From Bacteroidales bacterium (GTDB lineage: Bacteria; Bacteroidota; Bacteroidia; Bacteroidales; Muribaculaceae): DNA of 35,780 bases. Position 1 is the first letter of the stretch. Each line of letters starts with the position of its first letter. Below the pieces are notes generated by a model, which searched no databases, was not told the DNA's origin, and saw nothing but the letters and a program-made list of their open reading frames with translations. The stretch lies in the NCBI GenBank assembly GCA_900770215.1, contig CAAGJW010000004.1, forward strand, positions 1 through 35,780, read 5' to 3'. Shown here piece after piece: positions 19,101-25,515 of the stretch. Position numbers and translations under genes: made by a program.

Positions 19101-19267
19101 CGGCAGTGACCGGCGTGGATGTGGCTGGCCATGCAGTGGTGAGCGAGATGTACTTCAACCTGAGCGGTGTGCAAGTGCCGCGTCCTGAGGCTGCCGACGG
19201 GCAGGTCTACATCGTGGTGCGCAAGTACGACAACGGCGCGACCCGTGCTGTGAAGGTGAAAAATTAG
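13148..19267 (+). CDS. Giant secreted GLUG-repeat protein with Por-type C-terminal tail
   Basis: A 2039-residue extracellular protein. The start is ATG 13148, because it opens a signal peptide (MKKNIDYLTLVASLLLLPAAAGA); the in-frame GTG six bases earlier is less likely. Three headers of the form GxGTxxxPYxI (near residues 364, 864 and 1282) each begin a block of GLUG-type repeats (GGIAG or GGLVG followed by a short turn and CYNTG-like strand), expected to form beta-helices. The last block holds about eleven near-tandem CYNTG units. The final 50 residues (YFNLSGVQV, then GQVYIVVRK, then VKVKN) resemble the C-terminal sorting tails of Bacteroidetes secreted proteins. GLUG proteins are often adhesins or surface fibres; a specific role here is unknown. 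It has its own promoter and terminator. Confidence 0.85.
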   Translation: MKKNIDYLTLVASLLLLPAAAGATGNAADGAVPVLSKPRPLGHVAVLPRHVLPSQDARRAPAAATVLAPVQSPVPRKAIAAVSDLAGKKVMTYSTSSSSLGSGGGSSATVTMATGDSIVIDGFLESGFKVKAAVDLTGKTVSIPVQTVASNISLSSSSGGTEVSSLYIAAQGSGYAPDSATAIGGTIDDAGAITLSKSFGIYVASGSFKNAYVTLVSSAVIEPSNGTMHVTYYQDTAPAEDWNVVITQSAPKAIAVKNFGNHGKTVNLVLNDIGYFTVASQLACSAGSAHGGDYYTYSIDDWGKGDKALRRNYITGKAAPAALTMGNWLMLSSSGYYTGKLASARIAYDSSDNQFTVPSLSVSGFNGSGTAADPYQISVWDHLLYLSELANVGVDADTLGAACAGKYYKLTADITAGTGLEPIGWPTKGYVFGGHLDGDNHTISGLAMASGDYTGLFGFLSQDASVKNLNLAKVSISGAGKYHGAVAGVTHGLIANCHVAGNVASTATGVGGIAGVVYGAAGKVTGCSFDGNVTGTNLLGGIAGQVFSDGATVSRCSAHGTISFGRSRNAGCMAGGIAGIADQGSVVTDSYFSGTIKPSVGRGSLLGGIAGKAYETAVIERCFAVATINGYYSAVGGLAGQSSATIRNCYAEGVITDLNYFDGYKPTVGGLVGQMKGYLNSANAYVPAVLDNAYFTGEINVKNPAYDGKLNTAEVVGQSADSLGHVYYDKQMVDLGSASHGLTTAQLTSADGPAGFDAAVWTIAQGFYPRLKGIDDNDLAKLSGSALKIADGESVHRVAHNAAINLLGSTVAGVVGSENTQGYVGSVIGNTYEVGSDFGNDELFFQAPNGDKRVFHVAVAPNFLKGNGTQTDPFLVTCKADLLKLGKATSVQAQPYADVYFRQTADIDMDSDSTYVGLSAGSADLAFEGHYDGDGHVVKGLALHGHYTGFVGVLGKRGTLSNLTVEGSPVTVDSHAAVLVGLNRGAVSNVCNRVDIAANFGDVGAIVGYNSGTVTGAYNEGRVEGAAANVGGIAGVTDGGALQYCQNVGHVTGTAANVGGIAGQASATAIASVLNAGTVQGSAGAVGGIVGATVQGSSNTAACTIDHALDYGSELSTDIATAGAVVGSEGQAVKISASCYDAQLSGVGAVANSAHKGVEAIATRTLVNGEAVAQLPVAHWAYTAGSYPVLRQCVQQHGAQVAQRVIVTFASGETSRSLTAGAVLSQADSLAWKLAVDTMFSISGSTLSVPSQVTAVTRDTLTATMGSYVKVISLAAVPAVPLEGNGTQASPYLIKTPAQWNALSDYVAATGVALTGKWVKVDADIDFTNTDFKSLGGDGITSFNAHLLGDGHTVRGVKLTATSNYAGSIGHLGAGGSVSDLTLEGTATSTGSQQYIGAFAGIAEGPFVNCVNKVNVTGATVGAAGFVALAKDGVDFTRCHNEGAISAPRGQVAGFVANNEATIHFTDCYNTGKISASARGAGYVAGLLARGYSSHFVRCYNTGEIVGSTTGLYVGGLYGSSDSAPDTVRFIDCHNDGAVSGGSDVAGLMGGTDYLSSVYTATGALTKAPIYASGCYNTGAITAAYYSSESACAGLLGMVTPCSQVLDCYNTGAVASTLVTGSRARYNLNTAGLVGRSFVSGSAIYPVIKRCYNAGSVTGYVQVGGIMGDIDSYELVDSCYNTGSVKGLSWVGGIAGYASGQHGEIINCYNTGDVDASRVAAGGAVGFSQLVLHVTNFYNTGHIVAQQCSGGVGGQSSVMASNCANYGTVTAVEAAGGLVGACKNGYGYTQLYNSYNAGLIECDSLATASSLIGDMHARDASLNLVSGSYYVTDFNHFDTDSLGTPVTVRELALLSSLNGGKAASKVRQLADLPDAQPHYLEDPASAGWNCGDDYTYPVVKSLERTDAAKAHAAAVVPAEGNSYDCVTGNFNVGAPEGVTWTLDTALVSIDGNNAVPVPGAVGNVTLTARCGQYSHSWTVTLQVPTAVTGVDVAGHAVVSEMYFNLSGVQVPRPEAADGQVYIVVRKYDNGATRAVKVKN

Positions 19268-19342
19268 CCCCCCATTGGGCACTCCCTGGCGCTCCTCGTT
19301 GCAGGAGTGCACAGGGGTTGCCCCTTGGTAATATACACACAC

Positions 19343-19388
19343 ACAACGACAAGCCCCCGAAGCGATTGCTCCAGGGGCTTGTTGTTGT
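19343..19388. terminator. Bidirectional terminator between the GLUG gene and argD
   Basis: A 15-bp stem with one G-U pair (ACAACGACAAGCCCC at 19343-19357, GGGGCTTGTTGTTGT at 19374-19388) sits between the two convergent genes. Confidence 0.75.
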
Positions 19389-19405
19389 GTTGCTGTTGTG
19401 GGCGG

Positions 19406-20536
19406 TCAGGCAACGCCCAGAGCTGCCTGCAGGCGGGCCACAAACTCGTCGGCCTGCTCGATGGTGAGCACCAGCGGCGGCAGCAGCCTTATCATGTTTT
19501 GGCCCGATGCGCCGGTGAACACGTGCTGCTCGCTTATGAGCCTGCTGCGCAGCTCCTTGACGGGGTAGTCAAACTCGAGCCCTATCATCAGGCCGCGGCC
19601 GCGCACGCTCTTGATGCCAGGCACCGCCTTGAGCCGCTCGAGCAGGTGCTCTCCCACGATGCGGGCGTTGTCGACCAAGTGCTCTTTCTCAAAAATCTCG
19701 AGCACTGCGATGGCTCCGGCGCAGCCCAGGTGGTTGCCGCCGAAGGTGGTGCCCAGCTCGCCGTAGAAGGGCTTGAACTGGGGCCCTATGATGAGGCCGG
19801 CCATGGGGTAGCCGTTGCATATCCCCTTGGCCACGGTGATGAGGTCGGGCCTGATGCCTGCCCACTGGTGGGCAAAGAACTTGCCGGTGCGGCCGTAGCC
19901 CGACTGTATCTCGTCGGCAATGAGCACCACGCCGGTGCGGGCGGTGAGCTCGCGCAGCTGGCGCATAAACTCATCGCTGGGGATGTTGATGCCTCCCACG
20001 CCCTGTATGCCCTCGATGATGACGGCAGCCACGTCGCCCTTGCCGATTTCGGCCGCCACGGCCTCGATGTCGCCCAGCGGCACAAAGGTCACGTCGCCGT
20101 TGATGTTGACCGGCGCTTTTATCTTTGGATTGTCGGTGGCTTCAACGGCCAGCGAGGTGCGGCCGTGAAAGGCCTTGTCGAAGGCCACCACGCGCTTCTT
20201 GCCCGTGTGGAACGAGGCCAGCTTCATGGCGTTCTCGTTGGCCTCGGCGCCCGAGTTGACGAGAAACAGCTGGTAGTCGTCGTAGCCGCAGGCGGCGCCC
20301 AGCCTGGCGGCGAGCTCGCGCTGCAGCGGGTTGACCACCGAGTTGGAGTAGAACACCAGTTGCTGTGCCTGGCGGGTGAGTGCCTCGACATAGTGGGGAT
20401 GGCTGTGGCCCACCGATATCACGGCATGGCCGCCGTAGAGGTCGAGATACTCGGTGCCCTGGCTGTCGTACACGTAGCAGCCGCGCCCTTTCACAATCTC
20501 TACATCAAAGAGCGGATATACGTCATACAATTTCAT
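19406..20536 (-). CDS. argD: Acetyl/succinyl-ornithine aminotransferase ArgD
   Basis: A 376-residue class III PLP aminotransferase. GAEANE at 96-101 binds cofactor phosphate, DE at 208-209 (LIADEIQSGYGRTGKF) contacts the pyridine ring, and Lys237 in TVAKGICNG is the Schiff-base lysine. It exchanges glutamate for N-acyl-glutamate semialdehyde to give N-acyl-ornithine, in the cytoplasm. Bacteroides species are known to use N-succinyl rather than N-acetyl intermediates, so the substrate may be succinylated. It is the last gene of the arg run, 56 bp downstream of argC. Confidence 0.93.
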   Translation of the reverse strand: MKLYDVYPLFDVEIVKGRGCYVYDSQGTEYLDLYGGHAVISVGHSHPHYVEALTRQAQQLVFYSNSVVNPLQRELAARLGAACGYDDYQLFLVNSGAEANENAMKLASFHTGKKRVVAFDKAFHGRTSLAVEATDNPKIKAPVNINGDVTFVPLGDIEAVAAEIGKGDVAAVIIEGIQGVGGINIPSDEFMRQLRELTARTGVVLIADEIQSGYGRTGKFFAHQWAGIRPDLITVAKGICNGYPMAGLIIGPQFKPFYGELGTTFGGNHLGCAGAIAVLEIFEKEHLVDNARIVGEHLLERLKAVPGIKSVRGRGLMIGLEFDYPVKELRSRLISEQHVFTGASGQNMIRLLPPLVLTIEQADEFVARLQAALGVA

Positions 20537-20592
20537 TTTTTTTCTTATTCTTCTTTTTTTAAGCTTTTATTGTTGTGAAAGTTGTGGTGGCG

Positions 20593-21573
20593 TCAGAATG
20601 CCGACGCCTTGAGCCTGAGACCGGTGCGCTCGGGCAGGCCGAAGAGCAGGTTCATGTTGTGCACCGCCGTGCCGCTGGCGCCCTTGAGCAGGTTGTCGAT
20701 GACCGAGGTCACAAGCAGCTTGCCGTCGATCTTGTCGAGGTGCAGCAGGCACTTGTTGGTGTTGACCACGTCTTTGAGGTCGACTTCCTTGTCGGTGACC
20801 ATGGTAAAGCACTGGTCCCTGTAGTAGCTCTCGTAGAGCTCCCTGAGCTCGTCGAGACTGGCCTCGCAACGGGTGTAGACAGCGGCCAGGATGCCGCGCG
20901 AGAAGGGCCCGCGCATGGGTATGAAGTCGATCTCGCCCGGCAAGTCGCCTTGCAGCTGCCTGAGCGACTGCCCCACCTCGGCCAGGTGCTGGTGGCGGAA
21001 GGGCTTGTAGACCGACAGGTTGTCGTTGCGCCACGAGTAGTGCTTGGTGGGCCCGGGCTTCACGCCGGCTCCTGTGCTGCCCGTAACGGCAGTGATGTGC
21101 ACATCGCTCTTGAGCAGCCGGGCCTGGGCCAGTGGCAACAGTGCCAGCTGCAGGGCTGTGGCGAAGCAGCCAGGATTGGCCACATGGCGGCAGCCTGGCT
21201 GGGTGAGTTGCTTGCGGTTGAGCTCGGGCAGACCGTAGACAAAGTCGTGCGACCCGTCGTCGAGCCTGAAGTCTTGCGAGAGGTCGACGATGCGCAGGCC
21301 CTCGGGCATCTGGGCCTTGTGCTGCTCATAAAAGGGCTTGGAGAAGCCGTGGGGCGTGCACATGAAGAGCACGTCGATGTCGTCGAGCGGCGTCGTGCTT
21401 GAAAACGCCAGGTCGGTCTCGCCCGTGAGCCCCTGGTGCACGCTGTCGACGCGATTGCCGGCCTGGCTTGTGCTCGATATCCAGCACAGCTCGGCCTCGG
21501 GGTGGTTGACCAGCAGCCGCACCAGCTCGCCGGCTGTATATCCCGTGCCGCCTATTATTCCTGCTTTTATCAT
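20593..21573 (-). CDS. argC: N-acyl-gamma-glutamyl-phosphate reductase ArgC
   Basis: A 326-residue enzyme. The N-terminal Rossmann motif is GIIGGTGYTAGELVRLL and the catalytic Cys136 lies in ANPGCFATA. GSTGAGVKPG and FIPMRGPFSRGIL are further family motifs. It reduces N-acyl-glutamyl phosphate to the semialdehyde with NADPH. An open frame extends eight codons further upstream, but ATG at 21571-21573 gives the usual MIKAGIIGG start. The start lies 4 bp after the argG stop, so translation is probably coupled. Confidence 0.95.
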   Translation of the reverse strand: MIKAGIIGGTGYTAGELVRLLVNHPEAELCWISSTSQAGNRVDSVHQGLTGETDLAFSSTTPLDDIDVLFMCTPHGFSKPFYEQHKAQMPEGLRIVDLSQDFRLDDGSHDFVYGLPELNRKQLTQPGCRHVANPGCFATALQLALLPLAQARLLKSDVHITAVTGSTGAGVKPGPTKHYSWRNDNLSVYKPFRHQHLAEVGQSLRQLQGDLPGEIDFIPMRGPFSRGILAAVYTRCEASLDELRELYESYYRDQCFTMVTDKEVDLKDVVNTNKCLLHLDKIDGKLLVTSVIDNLLKGASGTAVHNMNLLFGLPERTGLRLKASAF

Positions 21574-21577
21574 AGGC

Positions 21578-23389
21578 CTAAAGTTCGTCGTCGGCAATGC
21601 CGTTTTTGAGTTGATTGTAGTGGTAGATCTTGAGCGGGTTGGCGTAGATCTTGGTGTAGCCCTTCACGTCGTCGGCCGTCCAGGCCTTGTTCATCTCGCC
21701 ATACTCGCCGAAGCCCGTCTTGCTCAGGTCGAATGGCGATTGCACGCCCACCAGCTCATAGCGGTAGGGCTTGAGGTCGATGAGCACCTTGCCGGTCACG
21801 TTGCGCTGGCTCTTGGTGAGGTAGGCCTCGATGTCGCGCATCACGGGCTCCAGGTAGTAGCTCTCGTGGAAGAACATGCCATACCAGTTGCCCAACTGCT
21901 CTTTCCAGTATTGTTGCCACTTGGTGAGGGTGTACTTCTCGAGCAGCTTGTGGGCTGCAATGATGAGCAGCGGGGCGGCGGCCTCAAAGCCCACACGGCC
22001 CTTGATGCCTATGATGGTGTCGCCCAGGTTGATGTCGCGCCCTATGCCGTAGGGGGCCACCAGGTCTTCGAGGTCTTGTATGGCCTTCACCTTGTCGTCG
22101 TAGTGGCGCCCGTCGATGGCGTCGAGCTCGCCCTTCACAAAGTCGAGCGTGAGGCGCTTGTCGTCGTGGGCGGTCATGGGGCGCAAGAATGCGCTCTCGG
22201 GCAGGTTCTCGTCGCTGTGCAGGGTTTCCTTGCCGCATATCGAGGTACCCCACAAGCCCTCGTTGTAGCTGTATTCCAGTTTCTTGAAGTCGCCCACAAA
22301 GCCGTGGTCCTTCAAGTAGTTGATCTCGTAGTCGCGGGTGAGCGACAGGTCGCGGGTGGGGGTGATGACCTTGATCTCGGGTGCCAGCACCTGGAAGGTG
22401 AGGTCGAAGCGTATCTGGTCGTTGCCGGCGCCGGTGCTGCCGTGGGCCACGCAGTCGGCCCCTATCTTTTTGGCATATTTGATGATGGCGATGGCCTGGA
22501 ACATGCGCTCCGAGCTCACCGAGATGGGGTAGGTGCCGTTGCGCAGCACGTTGCCATACACCATGTACTTGATGCTCTTGTTGTAGTACTCCTGGGTGAT
22601 GTCGAGATTCACGTGTTTCACGGCGCCCAGCTCAAGGGCGTGCTTCTCGATGGTGGCCAGCTCCTGGGCATTGAAACCGCCCGTGTTGGCCGTGGCCGTG
22701 TACACGTCGTAGCCGCAGTCCTCGCTTAGGTATTTCACTGCAAATGAGGTGTCGAGCCCGCCGCTGTAGGCCAGCACCACCTTTTCGCGCCGCTTGGGCT
22801 GCGCGTTGCTGCTGGCGGCTTGGTAGTCGACAGGCGGCTCGCCTATGTGTTCGGCCGGGTCGTAGAGCAGGGCCGTGCACAGACACTTGGCACCGCCGTT
22901 GCGTTGCAGTATGTCATAGTTCACGCAGCTCTCGCAGCCTTTCCAAAACTCTTTGTCGCGGGTGAGCACCTCAAAGGTCACCGGCTTGAAGCCGAGCTTG
23001 GTGTTCATGTTGAGCACGGCGGCTCCGGTCGTGAGGCTGAACACCTTGGCCAGCGGGTAGCGCTCGCGTGCCAGGGCAAATACTCGTCGTTTGATTCGTG
23101 AGGCTACGCCTATGCCTCTGAAGTCGGGATGGACAATGAGTCCTGAGTTGGTTACAAACAGCTTGTGGCTCCAGCTCTCGATGTAGCTGAAGCCGGCAAA
23201 GCGGCCATGATACAGGGCCAGCACGGCCTTGTTTTCAAGCATCACTTTTTTTACATAGTCGTGGGTGCGCTTGGCAATGCCAGTGCCGCGAACCTTGGCG
23301 GCGTCGGACATCGTCTCGATAATCTCATCGATGTACTTGAGATGTTCTTTTCCCGCTACCACGATTTCAATGTCGTTGATGTCAATCAT
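21578..23389 (-). CDS. argG: Fusion of a GNAT acyltransferase and argininosuccinate synthase
   Basis: One uninterrupted 603-residue frame with two enzymes. Residues 1 to about 175 are a GNAT acyltransferase: acyl-CoA loop HPDFRGIGVASRIK at about 87-100, then LNMNTKLGFKPV at about 126-137 and a Cys-rich end (CESC, KCLC). A linker of about 25 residues (AASSNAQPKR) follows. Residues 203-603 are a complete ArgG: ATP loop AYSGGLDTS at 207-215, SVSSERMFQ at about 290-298, GSTGAGNDQIRFD at 317-329. ArgG joins citrulline and aspartate with ATP. In related Bacteroides, as I recall, a separate GNAT gene sits between argR and argG; here the two are fused. The GNAT is a candidate glutamate N-acyltransferase, the missing first step. 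Confidence 0.9.
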   Translation of the reverse strand: MIDINDIEIVVAGKEHLKYIDEIIETMSDAAKVRGTGIAKRTHDYVKKVMLENKAVLALYHGRFAGFSYIESWSHKLFVTNSGLIVHPDFRGIGVASRIKRRVFALARERYPLAKVFSLTTGAAVLNMNTKLGFKPVTFEVLTRDKEFWKGCESCVNYDILQRNGGAKCLCTALLYDPAEHIGEPPVDYQAASSNAQPKRREKVVLAYSGGLDTSFAVKYLSEDCGYDVYTATANTGGFNAQELATIEKHALELGAVKHVNLDITQEYYNKSIKYMVYGNVLRNGTYPISVSSERMFQAIAIIKYAKKIGADCVAHGSTGAGNDQIRFDLTFQVLAPEIKVITPTRDLSLTRDYEINYLKDHGFVGDFKKLEYSYNEGLWGTSICGKETLHSDENLPESAFLRPMTAHDDKRLTLDFVKGELDAIDGRHYDDKVKAIQDLEDLVAPYGIGRDINLGDTIIGIKGRVGFEAAAPLLIIAAHKLLEKYTLTKWQQYWKEQLGNWYGMFFHESYYLEPVMRDIEAYLTKSQRNVTGKVLIDLKPYRYELVGVQSPFDLSKTGFGEYGEMNKAWTADDVKGYTKIYANPLKIYHYNQLKNGIADDEL

Positions 23390-23472
23390 TTCCTTTACTT
23401 TTTTTATTTATACGAATCAAAAAAACGTGTAGGTGTGCGTGTGATATGAGTGTACAATATCCCCCTCTTGCA

Positions 23473-23508
23473 CTTCGTCTTCTTCTTGGGCTCAAGAAGA
23501 GGTCGAAG
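23473..23508 (-). other. Long hairpin in the argR-argG spacer
   Basis: A 16-bp stem with one mismatch and one G-U pair (CTTCGTCTTCTTCTTG at 23473-23488 against CAAGAAGAGGTCGAAG at 23493-23508) and a GGCT loop. No U tract follows on either strand, so it is not a standard terminator. If argR and argG share a transcript it could limit read-through, stabilise or process the mRNA. Confidence 0.55.
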
Positions 23509-23578
23509 CACAGCAGGGTCTATTGACAGGACGTGTGTGTATAAAAGCGTGTGGGGGCGTCCTAAGTGTGGGGGAGGT

Positions 23579-24067
23579 CTATCGGTTCTGCTCTATGGGT
23601 ACAAAGCGAGAGAAAAACTTGATAGCCTGCTCGTGGGTCACACCCTCGCGCAGGATGGCAAAGACGGTGTCGGCGCCTGCAATCGTGCCCAGTATGTCAC
23701 GAGAGTGGCTCATGTCGATGTCATAGGCCAGGCCGGCTGCATAGCCGTTGCGGGTCTTGATGACAGCAAAGTTGCCCGAAAACTCGAGCGAAACAAAGCC
23801 AATCTGTGAGTTGACGGTCATGCTCCTCTGTCCCTTCAGCAGCAACGAGTCTTGCAGGCCGTTGCTGTCGGGGATGATGTACATGTAGTTTCCAAGGTCG
23901 TTAGCCACCTTGGTGATCTTCAACGCTTTCAAGTCGCGCGAGAGGGTGGCCTGAGTCACATCAATTCCGCGTGTCTTGAGCATCTCGGCCAGCTCGTTTT
24001 GACTCCCAATCGTATTCTTCCTGATCAATTCGATGATCATCTGAAGTCTGTTTCTTTTATTTTTCAC
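23579..24067 (-). CDS. argR: Arginine repressor ArgR
   Basis: A 162-residue repressor with the N-terminal winged HTH (IGSQNELAEMLKTRGIDVTQATLSRDLKALKI, residues about 20-52) and C-terminal hexamerisation and arginine-binding domain (ILGTIAGADTVFAILREG). It starts with GTG; an in-frame TAG lies three codons upstream, so no earlier start is possible. The usual Asp-Asp pair of GTIAGDDT, which helps bind arginine, reads Ala-Asp here. It lies 189 bp upstream of the GNAT-argG gene on the same strand and should control the arg genes. A -7 element lies at 24159-24166. Confidence 0.92.
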   Translation of the reverse strand: MKNKRNRLQMIIELIRKNTIGSQNELAEMLKTRGIDVTQATLSRDLKALKITKVANDLGNYMYIIPDSNGLQDSLLLKGQRSMTVNSQIGFVSLEFSGNFAVIKTRNGYAAGLAYDIDMSHSRDILGTIAGADTVFAILREGVTHEQAIKFFSRFVPIEQNR

Positions 24068-24158
24068 GATTCTCTAAAATTGTAATCAAGTTACACATTC
24101 CGGCTTATTTATAACAAATTGCAACCCGGTGGGCTGGTTAATCATAAATTTCCAATCA

Positions 24159-24188
24159 CAAAGATAAAAATAAAATTATTAATATTAA
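24159..24188 (-). promoter_or_regulatory. argR promoter with a palindrome, possible ArgR operator
   Basis: The minus strand reads TATCTTTG at 24159-24166 (exact TAnnTTTG). Just upstream, at 24179-24188, is the palindrome TTAATATTAA in an A+T-rich stretch. ARG boxes are A+T-rich palindromes, so autoregulation is plausible, but the match to the classical box is loose. Confidence 0.4.
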
Positions 24189-24329
24189 ACACATTTTCGT
24201 TTCGAAAGTGAAAACTTTGTTTAAATTGGCCTGTTTTTCCCCTTCAATTGGCGATTTTTGTCGACAAATTTTTTTGTTTTCCCATTTTTGGCGTGTCGTC
24301 TTGGTGTTGTTGCATCCTGCGGGGGGGGT

Positions 24330-24372
24330 GAAAAAGCAACGCCTCCTCCATGCATGCCAGCAGGAGAAGGCG
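24330..24372 (-). terminator. Minus-strand intrinsic terminator upstream of argR
   Basis: A 10-bp stem on the minus strand (CGCCTTCTCC with GGAGGAGGCG, one G-U pair) is followed by TTGCTTTTTC. It lies 260 nt before argR, so it would end a transcript started further upstream, such as from 24784-24813. Confidence 0.6.
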
Positions 24373-24777
24373 AGAGGAATACCTAACGTTCAATGGGGTC
24401 TTTATTCCTTCTTGAGGTCTTTCGTTGCGGTATAGTCTAACTAACCTGAATATAAGCTTTAATAAATTGAACTAAAATTATATACTCGAATTGTGATTAC
24501 TGTGTTTGTTTCTTACTCATTGCGCGTTTGTACTTTATCATTTGTAAACTTGCATCATGTGATTTGCTCTGATTTAATATAAATATATTAAGGTGTTGGG
24601 TCGCATGTGATGTAATTGAACGGGGGTGCAGCCTTTCGGTGCCCGTGTGCATTGCTGCGGTGGTGGCGCTTGGCTTGCGATCGACTGTGTAGAAAAGTAT
24701 TTGTCCATGTCATGTTCTGTCTTTGTCCAGGCGTTTTCTTTAGAAAAAAGCCTTGAAAGAAACCTTTTGTCTTAAAA
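24330..24777 (-). ncRNA. Candidate non-coding or leader RNA (about 440 nt)
   Basis: Bounded by a consensus promoter (24784-24813) and an intrinsic terminator (24330-24372). Near its 3' end two helices could compete: ATACCGCAACG with CGTTAGGTAT, or GGAATA with TATTCC, directly ahead of the terminator. An 18-bp palindrome (TTAATATAAATATATTAA, 24574-24591) lies in the middle. A 41-codon frame starting near 24712 has no recognisable features. I cannot match it to a known RNA family. Confidence 0.35.
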
Positions 24778-24783
24778 ACACGA

Positions 24784-24813
24784 CAAATATAGTGCAAATT
24801 ACTATATAATCAA
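24784..24813 (-). promoter_or_regulatory. Strong minus-strand promoter in the argR-protease gap
   Basis: On the minus strand: TTG (24811-24813), 19 nt, TATATTTG (24784-24791). This is a complete consensus match, as good as that of tRNA-Leu. No annotated gene starts directly downstream of it. Confidence 0.6.
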
Positions 24814-24919
24814 AATAATATTGAGCAAAATGTCAATATTTTTATGGCGGTGTTGTGGCTGCTGCTGTCCTATGGCTTGACTGTGAGCCATTTCTGTGTC
24901 GGTGAGACGGCGGCGGTGC

Positions 24920-24963
24920 TGTAGAGAAAATGAAGATGACCCATGCGTCACGCACAAGTCATC
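24920..24963 (-). terminator. Candidate minus-strand terminator
   Basis: On the minus strand a 13-bp stem with three G-U pairs (GATGACTTGTGCG against CGCATGGGTCATC, loop TGA) is followed by TTCATTTTCTCT. It lies about 270 nt downstream of the promoter at 25236-25266. Confidence 0.5.
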
Positions 24964-25229
24964 TCGTTGTAAACCTTAAAACATCTTTTACCGGCCGCTA
25001 CCTATTCCATATGCGGCCGTATCTTTATGTTGCCGCCCCCTGCCGGTGGCCTGTGTGGGCTCGCTGGGGGAGCGCTACATGTCGCGCGTTTCGCTCATCG
25101 ACACTCAGCTTTCTCTCTCTCTGCCTGTAATGTGAGTTGTTTCTTGTTGTGGCATGGTGGAAAAGGCACAATGCACGGTAGTAGTATCGCAGCTTGTTGT
25201 GGTCGATGTTGCGGCGGGCTGGCGCCCTG
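24922..25229 (-). ncRNA. Candidate non-coding RNA (about 300 nt)
   Basis: Defined by a consensus minus-strand promoter (25236-25266) and the hairpin at 24935-24963. Inside it is a 7-bp G+C stem (CGGCCGC at 24992-24998 with GCGGCCG at 25013-25019). The only open frames that start after the predicted transcript start are very short. It does not carry the hallmark sequences of RNase P RNA or tmRNA that I looked for. Confidence 0.35.
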
Positions 25230-25235
25230 TTTCTA

Positions 25236-25266
25236 CAAAGGTAAACATATTTTCGGTACGGGCCAA
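25236..25266 (-). promoter_or_regulatory. Minus-strand promoter upstream of the first M6 protease gene
   Basis: On the minus strand: TTG (25264-25266), 20 nt, TACCTTTG (25236-25243). It points away from the protease gene. For the protease itself I see no clean plus-strand promoter in 25300-25515, only partial matches. Confidence 0.55.
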
Positions 25267-25515
25267 GGTTTTTTCTTGTTTTTGGGCTGCCGTTTTTAAG
25301 GTTTTATCTCTTTTCACTCCAATTTTTACAATTTTGTCCTAAAAAGGGTTGCTTTGCTTGCAAGTCTTAAAAATTATTTTGAAATTTGCATCTTGACAAT
25401 TATCTCTGTTGAACCCTGCATCGCATGTTTTAGATAGGATTTACCCCCCTTCTTAAATCTGCATGAAGAATATATACTACGATTAATAACAACAACTTTT
25501 TATATCTTACAAGAC

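Noticed and set aside
15119..19342. A 1407-codon open frame antisense to the GLUG protein gene
   Set aside because: The antisense frame stays open because of G+C-rich codon use and repeats on the sense strand. It is His/Ala/Val-rich low complexity with no domain. The same applies to long antisense frames opposite the FadL-family gene, the M6 genes, the methyltransferase and gyrB.
24588..24797. A 69-codon minus-strand frame
   Set aside because: Its first codon lies upstream of the predicted transcript start, composition is basic and low complexity, and no family is recognisable; left only as a note under the candidate RNA.
24922..25229. RNase P RNA or tmRNA
   Set aside because: Searched by eye for the GAGGAAAG core of RNase P RNA and the tRNA-like ends of tmRNA on the minus strand; neither is present.
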